NCBI RefSeq assembly: GCF_003814915.1
Contig: NZ_RKQK01000003.1
Span: 186,001 to 250,000 of the forward strand
Reading direction: 5' to 3'
From: Pacificibacter maritimus
GTDB taxonomy: Bacteria; Pseudomonadota; Alphaproteobacteria; Rhodobacterales; Rhodobacteraceae
DNA: 64,000 bases
Both the position numbers and the translations under genes were made by a program. Below the pieces are notes generated by a model. The model made no database searches. It was not told the DNA's origin and saw only the letters and a list, made by a program, of their open reading frames with translations. The first letter of the stretch is position 1; each line of letters opens with the position of its first letter. Below, in pieces: positions 11,795 to 20,930 of this stretch.

Positions 11795-12721
11795 ATGCAA
11801 ACGCACACGCATTGGACCAAAGTTCCAAAATCCGCTCATGGCGCCAGCGCCGCGATTGGCAATTTCGACGGTGTCCATCTTGGTCATTGCGCTGTGATCG
11901 ATATTGCGCGCCAACATGGTCCGCTGGGCATCGTCACCTTCGAGCCGCATCCCCGCGACTATTTTGCCCCTCACAGCAAGCCCTTTCGTATTATGAATGT
12001 GGAATCCAAAAAGAACCGTTTGGAAAAGATCGGGGTGGAACAGCTGTTTCAACTGCCTTTTGATGGCCAGCTTGCATCAAAAACCCCCGAAGAATTCGCC
12101 CGAGAAATTATCGTTGAAGGATTGGGTCTAAGCCATGTTGTTGTCGGTGCAGACTTTTGCTTTGGCAAAGGGCGCACAGGCACGGCGCAAGATTTGGTGC
12201 GTTTTGGTGAAGATATGGGATTTGGCGTGACCATCGCGCCTTTGCTGAAAACCGAAACAGGAATTTCATCATCATCGGCCATCCGCGAGGCTTTAACAGA
12301 TGGGCGCATGTCGCACGCCAAGGAAATGCTGGGCCATTGGCATCGCATCGAAGGCGCGGTGAACCACGGCGACAAGCGCGGGCGTGACCTTGGGTTTCCC
12401 ACAGCCAATATGTCTATCGATGGATTGCACGCGCCAAAATTTGGTGTTTATGCCGTCTTCGTGGATGTGCTGACAGGCTCGCATCAAGGCAGCTATCAAG
12501 GGGCCGCGTCTCTTGGCGTAAAACCAACCTTTGGGGCCAATGTGCCTTGCTTGGAAAGTTACATCTTTGATTTCGAAGGTGATTTATACGGCGAACACCT
12601 ATCTGTTGCTTTCGTTGAATTTTTACGTGGCGAAGAAAAGTTCAACGACTTGGATGATCTGATCACACAAATGCATGCCGATTGCGACAAAGCGCGGCGC
12701 ATTTTGAGCAATGAAATATGA
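11795..12721 (+). CDS. ribF: Bifunctional riboflavin kinase/FAD synthetase
   Basis: Makes FMN and then FAD from riboflavin. The N-terminal adenylyltransferase domain has AIGNFDGVHLGH (about residues 21-32) and ISSSSAIREAL. The C-terminal kinase domain has GDKRGRDLGFPTAN and FGVKPTF-like ASLGVKPTFG. Its length of 308 is normal. The TGA stop overlaps the ATG of the following YcgN-like gene (ATGA). Confidence 0.96.
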   Translation: MQTHTHWTKVPKSAHGASAAIGNFDGVHLGHCAVIDIARQHGPLGIVTFEPHPRDYFAPHSKPFRIMNVESKKNRLEKIGVEQLFQLPFDGQLASKTPEEFAREIIVEGLGLSHVVVGADFCFGKGRTGTAQDLVRFGEDMGFGVTIAPLLKTETGISSSSAIREALTDGRMSHAKEMLGHWHRIEGAVNHGDKRGRDLGFPTANMSIDGLHAPKFGVYAVFVDVLTGSHQGSYQGAASLGVKPTFGANVPCLESYIFDFEGDLYGEHLSVAFVEFLRGEEKFNDLDDLITQMHADCDKARRILSNEI

Positions 12722-13167
12722 CCCTGCGCGACAGGTTTTGGGAAACCGTCCCTTTAGGCAAAATGAACGATGCTGAATGGGAAGCCCTGTGTGACGGCTG
12801 CGGCAAATGTTGCTTGAACAAAATCGAAGACGAAGATTCAGGCGAGGTATTTTTGACCCGCGTGGCCTGCCGTTTGCTGGATGATGAAACCTGTCAATGT
12901 GGGCAATACGAGACTCGCAAAAGCATCGTGCCAGAATGTATCGTTCTGCGCCCCAGCACCATAGACAAACACCTCTATTGGATGCCCAAAACCTGCGCAT
13001 ACCGCCTATTGCATCTCGGTCAACCTTTGCCCGAATGGCATCCTTTGAAAACAGGAGATCCGCAAAGCGTGCATGATGCTGGCGTGTCAGTTCAAGGGTT
13101 TACAGTATCAGAAGCAACAGTGGATGATGACGATTGGGAAAGCCATATTATTGAGGAGCCACAGTAA
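12718..13167 (+). CDS. YcgN-family cysteine cluster protein
   Basis: A 149-residue protein with the family cysteine pattern CDGCGKCCLNK near residues 23-33, then further cysteines at CRLLDDETCQCGQYE and KTCAYRLL. It probably binds metal (the CxxCxxxCC-type family was formerly UPF0153/UPF0260). Its function is unknown. It is coupled at both ends: its ATG overlaps the ribF stop, and its stop (TAATG) overlaps the threonine aldolase start. Confidence 0.9.
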   Translation: MTLRDRFWETVPLGKMNDAEWEALCDGCGKCCLNKIEDEDSGEVFLTRVACRLLDDETCQCGQYETRKSIVPECIVLRPSTIDKHLYWMPKTCAYRLLHLGQPLPEWHPLKTGDPQSVHDAGVSVQGFTVSEATVDDDDWESHIIEEPQ

Positions 13168-14204
13168 TGTTTTTCGCCTCTGACAACACATCCGGCGTAC
13201 ACCCTAAAATCATGGAAGCGCTGGTCAAAGCCAACGAAGGTTTCGCGCCAGCTTATGGTGCCGATAAAATCACTGATGCCCTACAAGAACGCCTGCGCGA
13301 TCTATTCGATGCCCCTGATGCGCGGATCTACCCGATGACGTCAGGCACGGGCGCAAATGCTGCTCTTTTGGCGGCGATGACCCCGCCTTGGGGCGTGATC
13401 TACTGCCATGAGACCGCGCATATCGAAGTGGATGAACGCGGTGCGGCCACGTTTTTTGCAGGGGGCGCGAAACTCAAGGCATTACCGAGCACAGACAGTC
13501 GTTTGGATGCAGTGACTTTGGCCAAAATAACGACACAAGACCGTGGCAACACCGATGTGCATGGCATGCCGCCCGTGGCCGTTTCCATGACCAACCTCAC
13601 CGAATTTGGCGAAACTTATAGCCCTGCTCAGATCGCAGAAATTGCCAGCGCATCAGCTCTGCCAATCCACATGGATGGGGCGCGTTTTGCCAATGCGATG
13701 GCAAAGACGGGTGCCACAGCTTGGGAAATGACCCGCGAACTCAGCACGCTTTCGCTTGGCGCGACCAAAACGGGCGCTATGGCGGCAGAAGCCGCAGTGA
13801 TTTTCGATCCCGCACTGATCCCTGCTTTCGAAAGTCATCGCATGCGCGGCGGGCACAACCTGTCGAAAGCGCGCTTTGTGTCCGCACAAATTTTAGCATG
13901 GCTTGAAGATGATCTCTGGCTAGAACTGGCCACGCGCGCCAATGAAATGGCACAACTTTTGGCCCAAGGCATCACTGAGCGTGGCGGCGTTTTGAACTAT
14001 AGCGTTGATGGCAATATGATCTTTGCCAGCCTGCCCCGCGCCACACATGCGCGCGCTAAGTCCAAAGGCGCAGCCTATCATTTATGGGGCGCAGATACTG
14101 CGCTGGCGGGGGCGCCAGACACATCATTGATGGCGCGCTTTGTCACCAGTTGGTCCACAACCCAAGCGGATGTGGATGCGCTTTTGAAAGCTTTTGATCC
14201 TTAG
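13167..14204 (+). CDS. ltaE: Low-specificity L-threonine aldolase
   Basis: A PLP enzyme cleaving L-threonine or allo-threonine to glycine and acetaldehyde. The 345-residue protein begins FASDNTSGVHPKIM, has the GTGANAALLAA and HETAHIEVDE segments, IHMDGARFANA (the Asp that contacts the PLP ring), and the Schiff-base lysine in LSLGATKTGAM. It is the third gene of the ribF-ycgN-ltaE coupled unit and converges with the isomerase gene by four bases. Confidence 0.93.
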   Translation: MFFASDNTSGVHPKIMEALVKANEGFAPAYGADKITDALQERLRDLFDAPDARIYPMTSGTGANAALLAAMTPPWGVIYCHETAHIEVDERGAATFFAGGAKLKALPSTDSRLDAVTLAKITTQDRGNTDVHGMPPVAVSMTNLTEFGETYSPAQIAEIASASALPIHMDGARFANAMAKTGATAWEMTRELSTLSLGATKTGAMAAEAAVIFDPALIPAFESHRMRGGHNLSKARFVSAQILAWLEDDLWLELATRANEMAQLLAQGITERGGVLNYSVDGNMIFASLPRATHARAKSKGAAYHLWGADTALAGAPDTSLMARFVTSWSTTQADVDALLKAFDP

Positions 14205-14815
14205 AGCTCACCTGCTAAATAAAGATCTAAATCCTCTAGGCTGCTTTGGCCCCAAAAGCGTTCGTCGGTGTCAGTGACGATATAGAAAGGCGATCCGAAC
14301 ACCCCTGCCGCAAAGGCGTCTTCAAGGTTGCGCGCATAGGTTTCTGCGCCCTCCAACAGTCCTGTCATAGACAACATCGGATCAAAGCCTGCCTCTTTTA
14401 GGGCCTGCGTGATCACCGCATCATCCGCGATATCTTTATCTTCGACCCAAATGGCGCGGTTGAGCTGCGCGATGAGCGCGGCGACATCGCCAGATCCAGT
14501 TTTCGTTTGCGCTTTTGCCGCAGCAATGACCGCGTATGACGCAGGCGCAGGATTGGTCGGCCAAAAGGCAGCATCCAATTTGAACGGCAGCCCTGTCTTT
14601 TTCGCGGCCCGCGTCAACTCTTGGGTGCGGTAGACTTTGCGGCCTTCGGGGCGATCTGCGGGTTTCGGCGCGCCTAAGCGGTCGAAGAGCGCCATGATGT
14701 CATAGGGTTTATAGGTGATGCTGGCATTATGTTGTGCTGCGATGCGTTCAAGGCGAGACCCTGCAAGATAAGCAAAGCCTGAAAGTAGGGAAAAATAGTA
14801 ATCAATCTGGGCCAT
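14201..14815 (-). CDS. 2-hydroxychromene-2-carboxylate isomerase family (GST kappa/DsbA fold)
   Basis: A 204-residue protein with the thioredoxin-like fold of HCCA isomerases. It opens IDYYFSLLSGFAYL, where the Ser binds glutathione in relatives. It ends GVFGSPFYIVTDTDERFWGQ, containing the cis-Pro loop, and then LEDLDLYLAG. Relatives act on aromatic ring-cleavage intermediates or serve as glutathione-linked isomerases. No aromatic-degradation genes surround it here, so the substrate is open. The start ATG at 14815 (MAQIDYYF) is preferred to an upstream Met. Confidence 0.87.
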   Translation of the reverse strand: MAQIDYYFSLLSGFAYLAGSRLERIAAQHNASITYKPYDIMALFDRLGAPKPADRPEGRKVYRTQELTRAAKKTGLPFKLDAAFWPTNPAPASYAVIAAAKAQTKTGSGDVAALIAQLNRAIWVEDKDIADDAVITQALKEAGFDPMLSMTGLLEGAETYARNLEDAFAAGVFGSPFYIVTDTDERFWGQSSLEDLDLYLAGEL

Positions 14816-14924
14816 TTCGCATCTCATTCGTTGCATACTGTTTTCAAGACCGTAGTGGGATGGTAAGGCGTGTCAACATCACGATTCCATGACATTTGGC
14901 AAATAACTCATCAGGAATGCTGCA

Positions 14925-15941
14925 ATGGCGAATGCTACCGAACCTAAATTGATCTCTGGCAATGCGAACAAACCGCTGGCCGCTAGCGTGGCACGGCGTT
15001 TGTCGATGCATCGCGGCATGAGCGTGCAACTATGCGACGCACGCGTTGAACGCTTTAACGATGGTGAGATTTTCGTAGAAGTCTACGAAAATGTACGCGG
15101 CGAAGATATGTTTATCATTCAGTCGACATCGAACCCAGCCAATGACAATTTGATGGAATTGTTGATTATGGCCGATGCTTTGCGCCGTTCCTCTGCGGGG
15201 CGTATCACGGCTGTGATCCCTTACTTTGGCTACGCGCGCCAAGATCGTCGCACCAAAGCGCGCACGCCGATTTCTGCGAAACTTGTCGCGAACATGATGG
15301 TCGAAGCGGGTATCGAACGTATCCTCACCATGGATTTGCACGCAACACAGATCCAAGGGTTTTTTGATATCCCTGTCGACAACCTTTACGCATCCCCTGT
15401 TTTTGCTTTGGACATCAAGCACCATTTCAAAGGCAACATGGATGATATCATGGTTGTATCGCCTGATGTAGGTGGGGTGGCACGTGCGCGTGAGCTGGCC
15501 AAACGCATCGAAGCACCTTTGTCGATCGTTGATAAACGTCGCGAAAAAGCGGGTGAAATCGCTGAGATGACCGTTATCGGTGACGTGAAGGGCAAGAAAT
15601 GTATCATCGTGGATGACATCTGTGACACCGCAGGCACGCTTTGCAAAGCGGCAGAAAACCTGATGGATCATGGCGCAGCAGAAGTGCACGCCTATATCAC
15701 CCACGGCGTTTTGTCTGGCCCTGCAGTTGAGCGTGTGACCAATTCAGTGATGAAATCTTTGGTGATCACAGATTCAATTCAAGCCACTGACGAAGTCAAG
15801 AATTGCCCAAACATTCGCATCGTTCCGACGGCGCCCCTGTTTGCCCAAGGGATCATCAACACATGGAATGGTACGTCTGTTTCATCCTTGTTTGAAAATG
15901 AAACATTGGGCCCCCTTTACGAAGGCCTATACCAAATCTAA
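14925..15941 (+). CDS. prs: Ribose-phosphate pyrophosphokinase (PRPP synthase)
   Basis: Makes PRPP from ribose-5-phosphate and ATP for nucleotide, His and Trp synthesis. Its 338 residues include the flexible loop [45 protein letters not shown], and the PRPP motif [14 protein letters not shown]. It is monocistronic, with an AGGA site upstream and a strong terminator downstream. Confidence 0.97.
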   Translation: MANATEPKLISGNANKPLAASVARRLSMHRGMSVQLCDARVERFNDGEIFVEVYENVRGEDMFIIQSTSNPANDNLMELLIMADALRRSSAGRITAVIPYFGYARQDRRTKARTPISAKLVANMMVEAGIERILTMDLHATQIQGFFDIPVDNLYASPVFALDIKHHFKGNMDDIMVVSPDVGGVARARELAKRIEAPLSIVDKRREKAGEIAEMTVIGDVKGKKCIIVDDICDTAGTLCKAAENLMDHGAAEVHAYITHGVLSGPAVERVTNSVMKSLVITDSIQATDEVKNCPNIRIVPTAPLFAQGIINTWNGTSVSSLFENETLGPLYEGLYQI

Positions 15942-15961
15942 GGCTAGGGCATGGTATAGCC

Positions 15962-15996
15962 AAAAGGCGCGATGGAGGCTCCCATCGCGCCTTTTG
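15962..15996. terminator. Bidirectional terminator between prs and the lectin gene
   Basis: A long stem, AAAAGGCGCGATGG paired with CCATCGCGCCTTTT, with A and T tracts on the two sides. It can therefore end transcription from both convergent genes. Confidence 0.88.
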
Positions 15997-16013
15997 TTAT
16001 TGTTATCAGTGCC

Positions 16014-16361
16014 TTACACATCCCAGTCGTCGTCATGACGCACAGGACCAAGGGCCATCCAATCAGCGCGCACACGGGCGACACGCGTGTCTCCCCACGT
16101 CCGAAAAACAATCACAAAACCTTCTTCGTTCACCATCTCAGCGCAGATATCAACGCGGTGGTTCGAAGCTTGATCAATGTCCAGCATAGATAGCCCAACG
16201 GTGACCGCAGGCGCGCGTAAAAATGGTTCATCAAATTCGATCACGCGGCGCAGCTCGCGTGGGCCTTTGCCCGTCCACATAGCGCCACCGTCTTGGAAAT
16301 CAGAAAACAACAAAAGTGAATCTTGCTCGATCCCCAATCGGTGTGTATCAATTTTTTGCAT
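16014..16361 (-). CDS. H-type lectin domain protein
   Basis: A 115-residue protein whose C-terminal 65 residues fit the H-type lectin domain. It shows F-x-x-P-F-LRAPAVTVGLSMLDID, then RVDICAEMVNEEGFVIVFRTWGDT, then W-x-ALG. The family is best known from snail agglutinin and Dictyostelium discoidins, which bind N-acetylgalactosamine. No signal peptide is visible, so this copy looks cytoplasmic or is exported by a non-classical route. The start at 16361 (MQKIDTHRLG) is chosen over an upstream Met. It lies close to the surface-glycan cluster, though that may be coincidence. Confidence 0.75.
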   Translation of the reverse strand: MQKIDTHRLGIEQDSLLLFSDFQDGGAMWTGKGPRELRRVIEFDEPFLRAPAVTVGLSMLDIDQASNHRVDICAEMVNEEGFVIVFRTWGDTRVARVRADWMALGPVRHDDDWDV

Positions 16362-16388
16362 ATCGTCGTATTTCTCTAGCGTTATCAA

Positions 16389-16767
16389 TAAGCGTCTTTA
16401 CGACCAAGCGCCAATAACGCTTACGCCACAATCCTAAGATGTTCAGGCGACCTTGTCCACGCGTGCTTTAACTTTACCATCCAGACGGGGTTGGCCAACA
16501 AATCAGGCAACTCACTGAGCCCATGATTTTGCGTGACCAGCGTGGCCGTTTCGTTGAAAGGCCAGCTGGTTTTGATGCCAGATCCTTTAGATCAGATGAT
16601 AAAAAAATGCGCCCCATGGATCGGCATCAAACCGCTGATGAAGCCATCACATTGGCGCACAAAAAACAAGCATAACTCATTGAAAACATGAATACACCTA
16701 AGACTTAGCACATTCAGGTTCAGACGATTGCAATCAAGTCTCTATCCCGATATGTACCTTCAAACGA
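16389..16767. other. 379-base gap with no firmly supported gene
   Basis: Both strands are partly open here. On the plus strand a 50-codon ORF (16523-16675, starting MILRDQRGRF and ending AHKKQA) has no good ribosome site. On the minus strand a frame ending around 16420 reads through about 50 codons without an ATG start. Neither is recognised, and either could be a decayed gene remnant. The final part is AT-rich and holds the promoter region of the glycan cluster. Confidence 0.4.
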
Positions 16768-16803
16768 GTGAATGGCCTGACAGACCCCATGGGAACCAAT
16801 GAG

Positions 16804-18690
16804 ATGATTTCGATCTATATTAATTACTTCGCGAAAGCTGGCATACTTAACAGCGACGTACTTAAGCCTATTCAAGTTGGTGCAGCGCTATCAGATGCCA
16901 AATTAGGTATTCAACGGGACGATGAAGGCGACAACATTTCGGATCGGAACCCTGCTTATTGCGAGATGACGGGGATTTACTGGGCTTGGAAAAATGATCT
17001 TGAATCAGACGTCCTAGGATTCATGCATTACCGCCGATACTTTGACTTTTTGCCCAACCCGTCACGCGAGGTAGACCGGCATGGGCTTATTCAATACCCA
17101 AGCCTTGATGCAAAACTGGTGAACGAATTTGGCTTGACGCATGACGTGATGGAAGAGGCGATGGACGGGGTTGATATGATCATTCCTGTGCCGTTTGACG
17201 TGCGTCAAACAGGCTCTAAAGATATCTATTCGCATTACAAAAATGCGCCACATCATCATATCGAAGATTTGGAAACAGCGCGCCGTATCGTGGAAGACCT
17301 GTCACCGTCTTATACGCAACACTTTGATGATCTTCTGAAAAGTCCGTTGCTATACCCCAACAACATGTTTTTGTTCACGCGCCCTGTGTTCGAAGAATAC
17401 TGCGAATGGCTGTTCCCGATTTTGGATAGACTTCATAACGAAATCGATACAACGGAATATTCATGGCAAGAAGCACGTGCAGTTGGATATCTCGCTGAGC
17501 GCCTTTTCTCGGTCTTTATTCGGGGGCAAATTGCGCAGAAACCCGACCTGAAATTCAAGCAGCTTGAGCGCGTTTTTGTGGCCAACACGGCCCCCGCACC
17601 CGTCGAGCCAGAATTGCCGCAAACTGACAAAAAAGTACTAACGGTCGTTGCGGCTTGCGATGCCGCATATGTCCCACATTTGGGCACATTGATACGTTCT
17701 ATTTTTACAACGACATCGCCCGATTACTTTATCGATATGATCGTCCTTGATGGCGGGCTACACCCAACCCAGCGTCGTCTACTTGACGGGCTACGCATGG
17801 ATCGCGCTGACAGCAGCATTTCGTTTATAAACATGGAACATCAGCATCTTGATCTGAAAACCCATAGCTATTTCACCAAGGCGACGTTTTTCCGCCTTGG
17901 CCTGCCAGACTTATTGGCGCAGCGCGATAAAATTTTGTTCCTCGACACCGATATGGTGGTTGTTGATGACATTAGCCCATTGATTGAACTTGATCTTGAT
18001 AACGCTCTCATAGCAGCGGCCCCTGATTTTGTGATGCGCGCCTTTGTCAATATGGGCGTCCCTTCGATTGCTGAAACGGGTTCCCTGAAATCTGCAGATT
18101 ATATAACCGAACATCTTGAGATGAAACCTGACGGCAAATCTCCCGCAGACGCTTATTTTCAAGCGGGCACTATTGTGATGGATTTGGCGGGTCTGCGCGA
18201 CGCTGGCGTGTTTGATAACGCCATCAAAGATCTGGCATCAAAGACATATTGGTTCCTGGATCAAGACGTTTTGAACAAACACCTGCAAGGCAAGGTTAAA
18301 TTTCTTGCTGGTCGCTGGAACGTTTTATGGATGGACGAACACCACGCCTCATCGCTATCGCCTAAAGACCGCAGCGCATACAATAGCACATTCGAACACC
18401 CTGCGATCATTCACTACGCAGGCATTGGTAAGCCGTGGCTAAATTCGTTCAACCCGCTTTCGCATTACTATTGGGACGCTTTGCGCAAAACCCCTTGGTA
18501 CGAAACCATTTTATTTAGTTTCCTAGATAAAAGATACGCCGTCCATCAGGCTCCCGTGCCCCCATCATTCGCGCGCAAAGCCAAGACATCAGCAGATAAA
18601 GCTGGAGCCAAAATTTGGCATGCGCTGCCACATGCGCTTAAAGTCAAACTCTGGCCAATCGCCAATCGCGTGAAAAAAGCATTGAATTAA
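16804..18690 (+). CDS. DUF4422-glycosyltransferase family 8 fusion protein
   Basis: A 628-residue cytoplasmic two-domain glycosyltransferase. The N-terminal half (about 1-260) is a DUF4422 domain: SIYINYFAKAG, CEMTGIYWAWKN, LGFMHYRRYFDF. The C-terminal half (about 275-560) is GT8-like: TVVAACDAAYVPHLGTLI, the metal-binding DTD in KILFLDTDMVVVDD, and a late HYAG. GT8 enzymes transfer glucose or galactose from UDP-sugars. A GTG at 16768 and an ATG at 16789 are alternative starts; 16804 is chosen because the domain begins at once. It is first in the glycan cluster. Confidence 0.85.
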   Translation: MISIYINYFAKAGILNSDVLKPIQVGAALSDAKLGIQRDDEGDNISDRNPAYCEMTGIYWAWKNDLESDVLGFMHYRRYFDFLPNPSREVDRHGLIQYPSLDAKLVNEFGLTHDVMEEAMDGVDMIIPVPFDVRQTGSKDIYSHYKNAPHHHIEDLETARRIVEDLSPSYTQHFDDLLKSPLLYPNNMFLFTRPVFEEYCEWLFPILDRLHNEIDTTEYSWQEARAVGYLAERLFSVFIRGQIAQKPDLKFKQLERVFVANTAPAPVEPELPQTDKKVLTVVAACDAAYVPHLGTLIRSIFTTTSPDYFIDMIVLDGGLHPTQRRLLDGLRMDRADSSISFINMEHQHLDLKTHSYFTKATFFRLGLPDLLAQRDKILFLDTDMVVVDDISPLIELDLDNALIAAAPDFVMRAFVNMGVPSIAETGSLKSADYITEHLEMKPDGKSPADAYFQAGTIVMDLAGLRDAGVFDNAIKDLASKTYWFLDQDVLNKHLQGKVKFLAGRWNVLWMDEHHASSLSPKDRSAYNSTFEHPAIIHYAGIGKPWLNSFNPLSHYYWDALRKTPWYETILFSFLDKRYAVHQAPVPPSFARKAKTSADKAGAKIWHALPHALKVKLWPIANRVKKALN

Positions 18691-18699
18691 GGAGTGCCC

Positions 18700-19881
18700 A
18701 TGGCCAACTCTCTCGCTCAGAAAGCCCCGCCCCGTGGTCGTGTCCTTGGGATCGGCGCAGGTTTGACCTGCTCCGTCATTGGACGTGAGCTTGCTGAAGC
18801 TGGTTATCAAGTGGATATCATTGAAAGCAGGCCTTACGTCGCTGGCAATTGCTATACCGAGGTAGATGACCAAACGGGCATCACTTTGCACAAACACGGC
18901 CCGCATATCTTTCACACTGACAATGATACGGTCTGGGATTATGTAAACCAATATGCCGATTTTCGCCCCTATACCTGTCAGGTTAAGGCCACGACGGGCG
19001 GCAGGGTTTTCTCATTGCCGATCAATTTGCTGACGATCAATCAGTTCTTTAATCAAACCTTTTCACCTACTGAAGCTGAAGCATTTATTGCTGAAAAAAG
19101 CCGGCAGGATATTACCGATGTCAAAAGCTTCGAAGATCAAGCCCTGCGCTTTTTGGGACAAGAGTTGTATGAGGCATTCTTCAAGGGTTACCCGATCAAG
19201 CAATGGGGCATGCACCCAAGTGAATTGCCGGCATCTGTCCTAAAACGTCTGCCTGTGCGCTTTAACTACAATGACAATTACTTCAATCATCGTCACCAAG
19301 GCATTCCAGCCGAGGGCTATACCACGATGGTTGATAAGATCCTTGACCATGAAAACATCTCGGTCACGCTGGGACGCAAAGTCACACAAGCTGATTGCGA
19401 TGGCTATGATCACGTCTTTTGTTCAGGTCCGATCGATGCTTGGTTCAATTATGAATTGGGTCAACTTGGCTATCGGACTTTGGATTTTGAAATCACCCGC
19501 CACAAAGGTGACTACCAAGGCTGCGCTGTGATGAGTTACCCTGATGAAAGCGTTCCATTCACGCGCATCACAGAACACAAACACTTCACCCCTTGGGAAA
19601 CGCATGACGACACAGTGATCTTCCATGAGTTCAGCAGGGTTTGTGGCAAAGAGGATATCCCCTATTATCCAATTCGTCTCGTGAACGAAACAAATATGCT
19701 GCGCAACTATGTTGAGCACGCTCAGTCACAAGAAAACTTGAGCTTTGTTGGTCGACTTGGGTCATATAAGTACATGGATATGGATGTTACCATTGCCGAA
19801 GCACTTGAGGCTGCGAAAATGTTTTTGTCATTGCGTGACCAAAATGCGCCCATTCCAACGTTCTTTGCACCACCTGTTTAA
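18700..19881 (+). CDS. glf: UDP-galactopyranose mutase
   Basis: A flavoenzyme that converts UDP-galactopyranose to UDP-galactofuranose for cell-surface glycans. The 393-residue protein has the FAD-binding start VLGIGAGLTCSVIGREL with the acidic end of the Rossmann strand (DIIESR). It also has HKHGPHIFHT, the conserved KGYPIKQWGMHP, RFNYNDNYF and the C-terminal YKYMDMDVTIAEAL. An AAGGAG site precedes the ATG at 18700; a GTG six bases upstream is a less likely start. It implies galactofuranose in the surface glycan. Confidence 0.94.
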   Translation: MANSLAQKAPPRGRVLGIGAGLTCSVIGRELAEAGYQVDIIESRPYVAGNCYTEVDDQTGITLHKHGPHIFHTDNDTVWDYVNQYADFRPYTCQVKATTGGRVFSLPINLLTINQFFNQTFSPTEAEAFIAEKSRQDITDVKSFEDQALRFLGQELYEAFFKGYPIKQWGMHPSELPASVLKRLPVRFNYNDNYFNHRHQGIPAEGYTTMVDKILDHENISVTLGRKVTQADCDGYDHVFCSGPIDAWFNYELGQLGYRTLDFEITRHKGDYQGCAVMSYPDESVPFTRITEHKHFTPWETHDDTVIFHEFSRVCGKEDIPYYPIRLVNETNMLRNYVEHAQSQENLSFVGRLGSYKYMDMDVTIAEALEAAKMFLSLRDQNAPIPTFFAPPV

Positions 19882-19910
19882 GAGTAAACTCGAAGTTTCT
19901 GGAGAAATAC

Positions 19911-20843
19911 ATGTCAACTGCATCGAATTTGCCATGCCTCGTCATTGGTGCATCAGGCTTTATTGGCCGGAACCTTGTTGAAACCCTCACGCAGCAGGGT
20001 ATCGCAGTTCGAGCTATGACACGATCGGGCGAACCCTTTCTGGATCACCCGCTGGTCGAATTCGTCAAAGGCGACATGTCCGACATCAATTCATATGTCG
20101 ATCATTTGCAAGGCATTGGGTCATGCGTACAACTGTGCACGACAACGAAACCAGGCAGTGCGAACAAAGATATTTCGTTTGATATTACATCTAACCTAAT
20201 CGCGAATGTGCAACTGCTTGAAAAGCTGTCGGACCTTGGCAACATCAAGTTTGTTTTCATCTCATCGGGCGGCACTGTCTATGGCGATCCCGCTTACGTG
20301 CCGATTGATGAAAAGCACCCGACGGAACCGAAATCGTCCTATGGCATTACAAAACTGGCGATCGAAAAATACATTTCGATGTTTGTCGGCCAAAAGAAAC
20401 TGGATGCAACGATTTTGCGGGTGTCCAATCCGTTTGGAAAGTTCCAGCCTTACAATGATGGGCAAGGCGTTATCGCGACATTCCTGTGGCGCATTATGAA
20501 TGATGAGCCGATTGAAATTTGGGGGGATGGCACGGCGGTGCGCGACTATCTGCATGTGGATGATGTCTGTGCATCCATCATCCATGCGTTGCAATATCGC
20601 GGCGATCAGACTGTTTTCAACATCGGCCAAGGCCAGGGTCTAAGCTTAACTCAAATCATCGAAGGTATTGAAAAGACACTCGGGAAGTCTGCCAAGGTAA
20701 GTTATCGCCCAGGCCGAGCTACGGATGTGCGCACCAATGTGCTGGATTGTACCTTGGCCCATCAAGAAATGAACTGGGCGCCACAAACCGAGTTTCATGA
20801 GGGCCTAGAAAACACTGCGGCATGGATGGCAGAATTAAAGTGA
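19911..20843 (+). CDS. NAD-dependent epimerase/dehydratase (extended SDR)
   Basis: A 310-residue nucleotide-sugar epimerase or reductase. The Rossmann motif is VIGASGFIGRNLVE (about residues 10-23). The catalytic set is FISSGGTVYG (Ser) and SSYGITKLAIEKY (Tyr-x-x-x-Lys). The C-terminal half has VRDYLHVDDVCASI, typical of UDP-glucose 4-epimerase-like enzymes. It lies 29 bases after glf with a GGAG ribosome site. Supplying UDP-galactose to the mutase is a reasonable inference, but the exact sugar is not shown. Confidence 0.88.
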   Translation: MSTASNLPCLVIGASGFIGRNLVETLTQQGIAVRAMTRSGEPFLDHPLVEFVKGDMSDINSYVDHLQGIGSCVQLCTTTKPGSANKDISFDITSNLIANVQLLEKLSDLGNIKFVFISSGGTVYGDPAYVPIDEKHPTEPKSSYGITKLAIEKYISMFVGQKKLDATILRVSNPFGKFQPYNDGQGVIATFLWRIMNDEPIEIWGDGTAVRDYLHVDDVCASIIHALQYRGDQTVFNIGQGQGLSLTQIIEGIEKTLGKSAKVSYRPGRATDVRTNVLDCTLAHQEMNWAPQTEFHEGLENTAAWMAELK

Positions 20844-20930
20844 CAATTGGCGTCGCGTACTAAAATATGAACTTTACCACTGTGGGGTCCAGACGCTCAT
20901 ACAGTCTACGAATAAGAAATTGAGGATGAA

